Below are positions 44,145 through 54,151 of a stretch of 64,000 nt of DNA, piece after piece. The stretch is from Rhododendron vialii (Eukaryota > Streptophyta > Magnoliopsida > Ericales > Ericaceae). The stretch's first letter is position 1, and every line of letters starts with the position of its first letter. A program made the translations under genes and the position numbers. The stretch lies in NCBI RefSeq assembly GCF_030253575.1, contig NC_080567.1, positions 28,842,501-28,906,500 of the forward strand, in the 5' to 3' direction. The notes below the pieces were generated by a model. That model did not search any database. It saw nothing but the letters and a program-made list of their open reading frames with translations, and was not told the DNA's origin.

Positions 44145-46055
44145 CTTTTTTTATCGCCGTCTATTACTGGTTAGTAGTAGTTAACTGAGCTTGAACCCAA
44201 AACCTCGGTTATAAGCTTCGACCCCGATCACGTGCCGCTGTCGTTCTAGTTGTTTCAGCTTTTATCTATTCGTAGCAATTGGTGTCAACTGTCTAGGAAA
44301 GCAGTAGCGTTCTCATCAAAGAATTGAGCATTTTTCGGACGGATAATATTTTGAGATAAGAAAGAAAGGAAATTAAGGAGTTGATAGGATAAAGTAAGAG
44401 AAAAGGGGATAAAACTTGATTTGTTTGATAATTGATATGACCGGATAAGACGGATAAGGTTTTCAGATAACGAAGAAATGAAGTCCTTTTTGTTATTCGT
44501 TAAACTTAATTTACTCTAACGAAGAAGGAAAGTTAAAGATGTTGATATGATAAAAAGAGAGAGTTATTATGTGAAAAGGGATAAGACTTGGTTTGTTTGG
44601 TAGTTGATACGAAAGGATAAGATAGATGGATAATGAAGTAATGTATCAAACTACTTGGATGTTCTTGTTCGATATAATTCTGGTAGTGTTCATTTTTGCT
44701 TTATTGTCTATTTAAATTTAACAATCACATATATATCTTCAAAATTGTAAATTATTAATAAATATTTTTCCTTTGTAGTTTCTATATTGACACTATAATA
44801 TAATAAATCATTGACGTATTATCAACATTAAGGTTCTTTATGTAATTTTTTTTGATAGGCAAGTTTATTTATGTATTAATAATTATTCTTTATTTCAAAT
44901 AATCTGTTTTTATTAGTTTGAAAATTATTTTAAAAAAATTGTTTTATATGGTGACAATTTTTAGATTTTTACAAATTGAAAATGTGATGTAGCAAGTTTT
45001 AATTATTCAATATTGATAATGCCACAGTGGACATCTATATTGCTAACATTAGCAACCCTTTAAATGAATAATCAAAAGGTGATATGGCAACTTTTGATTA
45101 TCCAATTTTGATTAGTCCACTGTGGATGCTCTAAGTCCATTAACACTTCAGATTAATAGTAGTGAATATTGATTAAATTACAAAATTAGTACATCAGCCA
45201 GCCCATAACACATTTGGGCTAGTGTGAGGCCTTGATGAAATAATCAGTCCCCAGGCCCCTCTCTCTCTCTCTGCAGTTTTACTACAACTTTACAAATGAA
45301 GCTAATTTTTGTAACAAGGCTGACAATTGGGGTGGTGAGTATGGTGATCACTGGCGTACAGAGTTGGCAATGGGGTGTGCTGTGAATTATTTTATACACA
45401 CACATATATATTACCTACACATTGAGTAATATTTGATAGGTAGAAACTAACCAAGAATCTTATCCAGTTCGGACTACACGTGACCGAACACAGAAAATCA
45501 CTATGGTAATCGGAGCGACCATCCCCAAAGGGATAGTAAATGCGTAGGGACTCTCTTACACCACCCATATCCCTACAGGGGATAACTACAAAGAGTCTAA
45601 AGTCCTAGTTGATTTCTCATCCTCCTCCTTCATCTTCAAAGTCGATTCCTTCTCCTTCGAAGTCTTCTTAAGGGGATTAGGAATGCTAATGCAATTGGAC
45701 CCAACACTTGCCATTCCCGTCAACATCCCTAGGTCCAAGGACTCTTAATGGGATTTCTACCTCTAATGCATCTATATAATCACCTCGGGACGAAGGGGAC
45801 AGGTTGACGACTCTTGCACCCTAATTGATTGAGTTTTACTTCATATTTCTGTACAAATTGGATAACTTGGACATCGGAAGAGTGTTGGGCCTATTGGTTG
45901 ACAGCACACCGGTGTTTGTTTTCTCTTGCAAATCGTTGACCGTGTATGTTGAAAACTAGTTTATCAGTATTTAATTATATGACTTATTGAAAGCCCATAC
46001 GGTAATTGTAATCAAAAGAACACCCATGCAGATGCAACCTTCACTTGGTATATAC
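44145..46055. other. Spacer with a direct repeat and a MITE-like end
   Basis: Two diverged direct copies of an about 75-bp unit (GGGATAAAACTTGATTTGTT at about 44406 and GGGATAAGACTTGGTTTGTT at about 44578) lie upstream of the CCR-like gene. CCACTGTGGATGCTC near 45118-45132, with CCACAGTGGAC near 45022, looks like an inverted-repeat element end. No gene is supported. Confidence 0.4.
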
Positions 46056-46058
46056 TAA

Positions 46059-46805
46059 GGTCTCGTTTGATAACGGTGACAGATGATTGAGATTCGTAAG
46101 GAGATGAGATTATAATTAGGATTGGTAATGAGAAGGGATTGGTAAGGAGATGGGATTGGTGATGAGTTATATGTTTGTTTGAGATGAGATTAAATGATGG
46201 AATTATTAATATCATGTTTGTTTCACATGGGATATGATTGGATTGATAATATACATTTTCGTTTTTTGCTCTTTTGCAAAACTAATTTAATTTCCGGATG
46301 GATATTTTTTGGATCAAACCAATTTTCCAGAAAATAATCAGAACATCAAAAAAATACTTTTGAAAAAATTTATTATCCAGATGAAAATTTTGATTACTTT
46401 AATTTGAAAGTGGTTGATTTGATTATTCATGTGTACAAAATATTAAAATATAGCGAACATAAGCTTTTTATTCATGTCCCGTAAAAACCATGACAGAGAA
46501 AATTAAGTACACTCTCAAATAATGGGGGCTAGGGTTTGTACGTGCTTATAAATTGCAGGTATTTTGGGTCATTACATGATTTAAGCAAGGCTATTTTCGT
46601 ATTTCTGCGTTGGAAATGAGTGCCTGGATTACCAATACTAAGTGGGATAAGCCATTCTCAATATCCCCTAAGGGCTGGCTCCCAAATCTATTGGACTGAT
46701 CAATTCACACCTCTTTTTGGTTACCAAACAAGTTATTGTGAAATGGTGAAACCCATGGGATTGATAGTCCAATCCCAAAGCCTAATATGGTTAACAAACG
46801 GGGCC
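46059..46805. mobile_element. Tourist/PIF-Harbinger-like non-autonomous element
   Basis: GGTCTCGTTTGATAAC at the left matches the complement of GTTAACAAACGGGGCC at the right. TAA stands on each side (46056-46058 and 46806-46808), the usual 3-bp target duplication of PIF/Harbinger elements. The 747-bp interior has subterminal repeats such as GGTAAGGAGATGGGATTGG and no transposase. Confidence 0.65.
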
Positions 46806-47254
46806 TAATTTTATAACTTGCAATAACCCGTGTTAGAGTGGTATAGTGGTTATTAAATGTCGAAAAGCATATATTATTCACAGCACCAATCAATTTGATA
46901 GGGAATTAAACTTAATGAAATAGATCACAAAGTTAATACAACACGTATATATATACACGAATGTCACCATTTTATCTATAAGACCTCAATCTTCACCCTA
47001 CATTTCTCCTAACTCCTACATCCACATTTTGACAAATTGTTAAGCCCCGTGTGAAAAGTTGTGAAATTTGTGGGAAAAAAAAAAAAAAAACCTCATGCAT
47101 GACTTCTTCTTTTCTTTTTTTTCTTTGCACCAAAGTAAAGTTTGATTTTTGGGTACACATAAAGAAATTTTAAAAGCTATTTGCTTCACTTATATCTCCT
47201 TTGAAATCTACTTTTGCCTCCATCAAACATATCTTATGCTCTATGTAATGATTT

Positions 47255-47472
47255 TACTCCCTCCGTCCCCAAATAAGTGTCCGGCACGCAAAACTAGGCC
47301 TTCAAAAAAATGCATTTGTTTCGTTAAAAAAATTATTTTTTTTAACAAATCAATAGATAGCAATGAGTTCTATTAGATTGTGAAAAAAAATTAAATTTTT
47401 TAATAAAAAATATGCAAGTTCTGTAAAGCCAAGTTTTGCGCGCCGAACGCTTAATTAGGGACGGAGGGAGTA
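47255..47472. mobile_element. Stowaway-like MITE
   Basis: TACTCCCTCCGTCCCCAAAT at the left is mirrored by the complement of CTTAATTAGGGACGGAGGGAGTA at the right. Inner arms TCCGGCACGCAAAACT and AGTTTTGCGCGCCGAAC-like sequence extend the inverted repeat. TA ends fit Tc1/mariner-type insertion. Confidence 0.85.
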
Positions 47473-47534
47473 TATTTTTATGATTCTATACTTGCCACTT
47501 TTGTCCTCTCTCGCCTCCTCTTCAGCCGCGTGCC

Positions 47535-48555
47535 CAGTGCCGGCCCCGACGTTTGGGTTGTCCAAGCCCGACTTCAAGCTTGGTTGCCCGCTTATTATTA
47601 AGTCATAAAAAATTTAAAAAAATACAAGGCAAAAAAATCAAGGTCTCAATGTGCTTTTAGTTTGAATTCTATCAAAAAATTAAAATTAGAATGGAATTCG
47701 GGTTATGGTGCTTTATGATTTAGCATGATTCGATTCAAAGAAAAAAAAATGGTTTTCAATTTATTTTAACTTTCATTTTTTTATTTTCATATTTTGATCA
47801 TTGTTCTATATTTAATGATAAATTAAAAAAGAAATATTATGAACCAACTTGAAAAAATACAAACCCCAACTTTAAAAATGGTTAAGTTTTTCATTGAAGT
47901 TTTTTAAATTGGTGAGTTCTGTGTATATTGTATATACATATACATGTATATTTTTCATATTTGCATACATCACTATGTGAGTATGCGAATGCAAGTAGTT
48001 GTTTTTGCTTTTCTTTTTGGAGGAGTTTGCCACGTTCAGTTAAGGTTCTTATTTTTTAAGTACTTATTTTCTGTTTTATGGGACAAATCATTCTTTCACA
48101 ATATATCACCTTTAATTTAAAAATAAATACTTAATTTAGTAAGTGAAACACACCTTAATTGTTGATGTAGAAAAATTATCTCCTAAAATAAAAAATGTAC
48201 ACCAACAACAAATGGCCTTTCTCTTTTGAACAAATCATAAATATTAAAAAAAAAAACTGAGAGAAGAGTGGGTGCAGTGAACGGAAAGAGGAGGGGAGAG
48301 AGAGAGAGAAATTTAAAAGGAGGAAAAATGAAACCTCATTGCTGGACGGGACTTGAACCTGGGCGCAGGTACCCAGGAAACTTTAAGTATTCCGTACTAG
48401 TCAACAAACCAGCACAATCCCCTATGTTATATTTGGGTCAAAAATATATATATACGTATTTATATTTACATGGAAATTTTTCTTTTTGGATTGTCCTAGT
48501 CCGGGGGATTGCCCAAGCCGACGCGCTTGCTGGGCTTACCCCAGGGCCGGCCCTG
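47535..48555. mobile_element. hAT-like non-autonomous element (GGCCGGCCCTG ends)
   Basis: CAGTGCCGGCCCCGAC at the left pairs with the complement of the right end CAGGGCCGGCCCTGGGGTAA, a terminal repeat type common in plant hAT-like elements. TTGGGTTGTCCAAGCC and TTGGGCAATCC-like inner arms are also inverted. Flanking CGCGTGCC and CGCGCATC are an imperfect 8-bp match, so the target duplication is uncertain. The about 1-kb interior holds a tRNA-like stretch at 48341-48413 and no transposase. Confidence 0.5.
48341..48413 (-). other. tRNA-like relic inside the hAT-like element
   Basis: On the minus strand the 73-nt span starts GCTGG and ends CCAGC, which can pair like an acceptor stem. GGTTCAAGTCCCG near the 3' end fits the B box / T arm. 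No convincing A box or anticodon arm is visible, so it is at most a degenerate tRNA-derived sequence. Confidence 0.3.
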
Positions 48556-50122
48556 CGCGCATCCATTTTGGGATTCAAATGCGACCCAGAAGATTGTGCA
48601 TATTCTATGAATCCATTCCTGTGATTGATATCTTGCTGTGGGTGTTGTATACATTACTAGGTCACATAATGCATGTGCGCGTGCGTGAGCAGAAATGCGA
48701 AAGCGTTTTTGAAACGAATTTCAATTTACTAAAATTCGTAAGAGCGGGAATCGAAAACACGAGTGCTGATCAACACTTCGAAGAATTATATACTGTATGT
48801 GACTAATTAAGATTGTATATATTCTACTAATTTGAGAGGAAGCTAGTTATGAGAGATGGCGAGAAAATTTCGCATGGGGCTTTAATCTAAATACAGTATT
48901 CGCGAGGAATTAATTTCCTCTGATTATGTTTAATTACCGATGGAGGTTATTCTTTATGTTTAATTACAGTTTCTTTTCTGAAAAAACCATGAATCATGTA
49001 TAACGTACGCCAAATTAATGTTTTGAATTTTAATTGCTAATCTTTGAATATTTAGTGACGATAGCTAGATTCAAAATGTTCAAAATATATAGCATATGCA
49101 CACCTCTACTAATTTTTTTCAGAGACTATATATTTCTCAATTGCTAGTTGGAGCCTTGTACCAAGAAGGAGTAAACTCTTAAATGTCACGACTTGCCCTA
49201 CTATGGCCACTGGCATAACCATATATGAATGCGTATTAGTTGGGGGCACTACGAAACAAGAACTTCGAAGACAGCCATGCTCCTACAACAACCCACACCC
49301 CTTTGAGTTAATGGGTATTGGTACGGCGGGGGAAACAAAGGGAGGTTTTAGGTTCGTGTACGTAGATCAAGTGGTATTTTGTTCAGTACGTACGTACTCT
49401 CCTAAAATATAGTAATTAAAAATTACTCAAATTTACTTGGCCCATTGCGGGTTTTTACTTGACCAATAAACAACCGTTGTGTTGATTGTGTGCGCAATTC
49501 TGACCGTCCAGATATATTTGGATGGTCTAGATTTTAAACAAACTCTTCCAAGAAAAAGTCTAACTTTTATGGGAAAGAGTTTGAGTGAATCGTGACCATT
49601 TATTACAGCAATGGACGGCTAGAGATTGGTTGTGTGTTGTGTTTTTTTACACAACCGTTGTGTTTGTATCACTTTTGAAACAAAATTTATCGATACTGTT
49701 TATAATCACACGTATGTTGTTTCAGAATTTTGGTCTTCTATTACCGCGGTTGAGATCGAGTACTTAGAGATAATTTAGCTGATCACAACGACAATTGTAG
49801 TAATGCGTAATAATGACTAATTAACGCAGATAATTAAGTTGCGCTAATCAACCAGTTAATTGTGCAAGGAATATCAAAAATTAACTTGTCGATGGTAATT
49901 AATTAACGCAATTCCAGTTGACTGAATTCCCCGGATGTTAAAAAGAATTCCATTTTGACCACTTCATGGCTCTCTTGCAAGTTACAAAATGTGCATTAAG
50001 ATCACCACAAATGTGCATATTGACCCCAGCACCTCTACATATATGTGTGTGTGCAACAAACACTTCAAAAACACAACAACAAAGCACATAATAACAAGAA
50101 CAAAAAAAAACAGAATTACCTA
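48556..50122. other. Spacer upstream of the GDSL gene
   Basis: No coding or structural signal was recognised. ACATATATGT at 50037-50046 lies about 77 bp upstream of the GDSL start and could serve as its TATA region. Confidence 0.35.
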
Positions 50123-50750
50123 ATGGCTTCTTCACTCTTCTACCTCCTCCTCCTAGTGCAAGTCTGCTGCTCCATCACTGCAGCCAAGAGATTTGATGCG
50201 ACCCGATCGCCGAGATTTACCGCCATTCTTATTTTCGGTGATTCGTTACTGGACACCGGGAATAACAACTTCATACCCACTGCCCTAAAAGCCAACCACA
50301 AGCCATACGGCCAAGATTTTCCCGGGAAGATCCCTACGGGGAGGTTTTCAAACGGGAAGCTCGTGTCGGATCTTTTAGCCTCGGCGCTAGGGATCAAGGA
50401 CACTGTCCCGCCTTTTCTCGATCCGAATCCCACAAGAAGAACTCCGAACGGGCGTTTGCTTCGCATCGGCAGGGTCAGGGTACGACGACATGACTACAGT
50501 CATGAGTGGAGTGATTCCGGTATCCAAACAACCGGCGTATTTGAAGCAGTATATAGAGAAGCTTAAGGGGGTTACAGGGGAAGCAGAAGCTAGGGGTATA
50601 ATCAACGGTTCCTTGGTGGTTGTTACTTCAGGAAGCAACGATGTCACCATCAACTACTTCAGTGGGGGTACTAGGACGCTTCAGTTCCCCCTCATTGGTG
50701 GCTATCATGATTTCCTTCTACAAAGGGTCCAAGCATTTGTTAAGGTTAAA

Positions 50751-50807
<57 letters not shown>

Positions 50808-51583
50808 TGGAATCTTCTTACTAATATTGTGAACGTGCAGGAATTGTACAATCAAGGGTGTCGAAACATGCTTATTGCAGGGCTTCCTCCACTTGGGTGT
50901 TGGGCTGCAGGTTTCAATATGGGAGGGAGATGTGTGGACTACTCACAGTCTCAATCCTACAATCAGAAGCTCGTTGCAATGTTGTCTCAGTTACAGGAAT
51001 CCCTTCCTGGTAGCAAACTTGTGTATGCAGATTTTTACACCCCACTTTACGACATGATGAACAATCCTCAAAAATATGGTGAGACATTAGTTTTCGGCCG
51101 TACTTTTGATATTGCAATATATCTACGCGCGCACTCTTTATTTCAACGGAGAAATTCATAGAAGAGTATAAAGAACAAAGTTCGACGGATCCCAAGGGAT
51201 GGAAGGAGTGTCTGCAAGTTTAACATATGACAATGTTTGCATGATTCTTCCATATCGGATCGATAATTTTGAACTTTTTCCTGGTGAAAGTTCTTGGATT
51301 ATATGGTGCAAAGGATTTTTACGTAAATGAAACCATAAAGGATTAGGGCAATATTAATCCCCTGCCAACGTAAGTGCCTTATCAAGAACTAAGTTATTTT
51401 TGTGGAACAGGTTTTACGGTGACTAATAGAGGATGTTGCGGATTATGCACTCAGTTCACTCCCGTTTGTTCAAACCCTTCTCAATATTTGCTTTGGGATT
51501 CAGTACATCCAGGAGAAGCAGCCTACCGAATTATCTCAAAGTATTTACAGGATCATGCTCTTCCCAAGTTCTCACAAAGTTGA
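50123..51583 (+). pseudogene. GDSL esterase/lipase gene with a one-base frameshift
   Basis: Exons: 50123-50744, 50841-51078, 51411-51583, with GT-AG junctions. A secretion signal (MASSLFYLLLLVQVCCSITA) is followed by block I FGDSLLDTGNNN (nucleophile Ser), block II GRFSNGK (Gly), block III TSGSNDVTINY (Asn), and block V DSVHPGEAAY (Asp/His), so all four plant GDSL blocks survive. After LDPN (about 50428) the frame breaks at a run of three C: the family pattern E-E-L-x-T-G-V-C-F-A-S-A-G-S-G-Y continues one base out of phase. Without the shift the product would be about 343 aa, normal for the family. The annotated frame would instead end early, near 50566. The rest of the gene shows no stops, so this is either a very recent mutation or a sequencing error. 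A few residues are also missing near RGCCGLCTQF compared with typical members. Plant GDSL enzymes are secreted acyl hydrolases with varied lipid or cutin substrates. Intron 1 holds a CT tract. Confidence 0.85.
50754..50802. repeat. (CT)n microsatellite at the start of GDSL intron 1
   Basis: A 49-base CT run beginning about 9 nt after the 5' splice site of intron 1. Confidence 0.95.
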
Positions 51584-52697
51584 GAAATCACCCGATTTAT
51601 TTTAATTACACAAGTAGTAGCTAGCTAGAAGTGCTAACAACCACCTAGGTATGAGGGATAAATTGTGAAGGGAGCTTCTTCAAATTTTTCGATCCCTCAT
51701 CAAATGATGCCCTAATTGTTTTTTCTCTACTTTTCGTTTTCTTTGAGAACAGTTGATTGTGTTTCGAATTTGGGTCACTAAGTTAATAAAATTGTCCTTT
51801 TTAATACATTTTGTTGCTTGCATTTTTGCAATTTGCTTTTGATCTTTTTTTTTTTTATCGACTGCAATTTACTTTGCATATTTGAATTCGAATAAATGGG
51901 ATTTTCTTTTTGAGATAAAGATAAATATAAGTCCAATCAATAGGGTTGAAATCCAAAGAAAATGCCCCTTAATCATCTCCCTTTTTCTGATTATCACTTT
52001 CTCTTTGAAATTATTGTCAGAGTACTTTGTGTGTTTGCGTATGCAATACTTTAGCCGATAAATAATCGCAAAACAAAACTATGTGTGTCATCCTTAATCT
52101 ACCAACAACCCAACAAAAGTGATTGTTGTTTGTCGCACTCAGAAAAATTTATCTACAAAGTTAGATTAAATATCATGTAAAACTGTCATATATATGGTAG
52201 TGGTACCCCTAGCATCCCCAAATATCCTCTATTAATTTGTACTACAATTTTCCAAGTAATATTCGAAGGGTATAAACTATAAATTAGCCACAAGGATTTA
52301 GCACCATTTTTTTTTTAACTTCATCAGCCTTTAGCAATTGCTCATGCCCTAGTAGTTATCTCACAATCTTGCTGGATGAAACCGGTCTTGCATCCCAATT
52401 AAAGCACGCGTTTACTTTGTCCAAATGATCATTCACATAATCATGGACAACTATATATAACTCTTTTACAGCACAAATCATCTTTAATCAAAGGGGCTCC
52501 TTGAGCAACGCTGTATATTCACTACTCCATTTTCCGCTTCGGAATATATGAAACAAGTTGTCTCTGAAGACGAACCAAACCGTTAGGTTCTTTTGCAGTT
52601 TCTCGAATATTGGCAAGAAAGCTGCTACCTTCAAATCTGTCGAAGTTTTTGGTTTTGAACAGTTTTTGCTATGGTTGTCATCCCTATATTCCACCCA
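51584..52697. other. Spacer without a gene
   Basis: The 3' flank of the GDSL gene, then AT-rich sequence. Minus-strand coding-like sequence at 52488-52690 adjoins the NLR fragment but has no recognised motif. Confidence 0.4.
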
Positions 52698-52841
52698 TCC
52701 CAGATTCATCTCCATTACGCCAACATTGTTTGACCCATCTCGTAACCGCGAATTGATATCTTTTACACGCGATTCTAGCACCGTGAAATCCAATTTTCTC
52801 ACAACCTCCCGAACAATTATTTGGATGAACTTTGACTCATG
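52698..52841 (-). pseudogene. TIR-type NLR (disease-resistance) gene fragment
   Basis: The minus-strand frame reads HESKFIQIIVREVVRKLD, then ESRVKDINSRLRDGSNNVGV and a degraded MEMNLG. In TIR-NBS-LRR proteins the linker between the TIR and NB-ARC domains reads ESxxIxxIVxEVxxKL, followed by an ESRVxxI..L..GSNDVR(V/I)VGIWGMGGIGKTT segment. Here the sequence decays exactly where the P-loop should begin. No TIR domain, P-loop, NB-ARC or LRR sequence is found on either side. It is a short relic. TIR-type NLRs are absent from grasses, which supports a eudicot source. Confidence 0.6.
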
Positions 52842-52974
52842 CCTGCACAATGCGATCAAAATGGAAACTAACAAAATTAAGCGTGTCAAGAAATGAGATG
52901 GGATGAACATCTCAATGAAAACTGCAAACAAACCGAAATGAGATGAGATGAGATGAACATCTCAATTAGGTATC

Positions 52975-53090
52975 GTTCCGGTAAAGTTCTTTTTTAGGTA
53001 TTTATTTTTTGCTTAACGAGATAATGTCATTCTCTTACAGTACATCACTTTTAATTTAAAATTAAGTAAATTATTTCACTTAGCAAAACG
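52975..53090. repeat. Dispersed repeat also at about 48035-48155
   Basis: Shares TAAGGTTCTTATTTTTTAAG / TAAAGTTCTTTTTTAGGTAT, ATCACTTTTAATTTAAAA and TTAGTAAGTGAAA / TTAGCAAAACGGG-like words in the same order with 48035-48155. Probably a small non-coding element. Confidence 0.4.
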
Positions 53091-53519
53091 GGAATAAGGG
53101 GGCAGGCTCGAAGGGGAGGGTGGGTGGTAAAAAGAGAAGAAGAAGTAGGGTTAAACTTGTCATATTTTCTCTCCCAAAATTTGTCCCGTGTGCATGAAAT
53201 TAAGGTTTCTTCTAGTTCTTGTCATAAGAGCAGATATTTCAAAATTTCAAGGGAATTGATTTTGTCATTCATATTTTTGTTAATGTCACTCATCTTCTTT
53301 TATAAAATAAATCATCTAATCAAGACACAAAGGAGAGTGACATTAACAAAAAATAGAGTAGCAAAATCACTCCTCAGTTTGAAACCATATTTTTGATAAT
53401 CTACTAGTACTAAATATAAATAATTACTATATTCAAAAAAAATATAAATAATTACTATTAAAAAAAGATATTTGATTTACGAAAATTTACCAGCACTAAA
53501 TATTATTAAAAAAAAAAGA

Positions 53520-53655
53520 AAAATGATTTTGGCACTCCAATTTTTTATGATGGCACTTCAAAATTTGTTTTCTAATGTACCTTGCTATGTATAATTTTCA
53601 TACTAAAAGATAAATTTTAAAGTGCCATCATAAAAAATTAAAGTACCAAAATTAT
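53520..53655. mobile_element. Short hairpin MITE
   Basis: TTTTGGCACTCCAATTTTTT and ATGATGGCACTTCAAAATTT are mirrored by AAATTTTAAAGTGCCATCAT and AAAAAATTAAAGTACCAAAA. The arms of about 45 bp are separated by about 40 bp. Non-coding. Confidence 0.7.
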
Positions 53656-53955
53656 CTGCCTTGAAAAAAATACCATCGTAACCCAGAGAAATGAACGAAC
53701 AGGTGAATTTACTACCCTACCCCATGCCAGCAGTATGCCGCTATGAATTTGGGGCGTGGTGTAGAACAGATAAACGATAGCTACACAATCTATACTATCC
53801 TTTTGCAGAGAGAGAAAGAGAGGTATGGCCGTATTGGAGCTCAAACCCAAGTAAGATTACAGACCCAAAAGTGAAATTTGTGTTCTTTTTGACTTGTCAG
53901 ATGATGGTAAGGAATACTGCAGCGAGAAGAAGAAGTTGACAATAGACGTATTCAC

Positions 53956-54108
53956 ATGAAAACCATATCGTCATTTTCACCGGTCTTGAAATTTGTTTGT
54001 GGTAGCAGCAGCGGTTTTGGTTCTGGCCGCGGTTATGGTAATTGCAGTGGCTCTTGTTCCAAGATTGTTGCCAAGAGGAGCAAGAATACCAACCGACCTT
54101 CCCAGAAG

Positions 54109-54151
<43 letters not shown>

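Noticed and set aside
43777-44174. Two long frames (Arg-rich minus strand; Gly/Val-rich plus strand) overlapping exon 1 of the CCR-like gene
   Set aside because: GC-rich shadow frames of a real exon; no family motif.
50045-50122. Upstream in-frame ATG at 50045 for the GDSL gene
   Set aside because: It would add 26 Asn/Lys-rich residues before the secretion signal; the ATG at 50123 puts the signal peptide at the N-terminus as the family requires.
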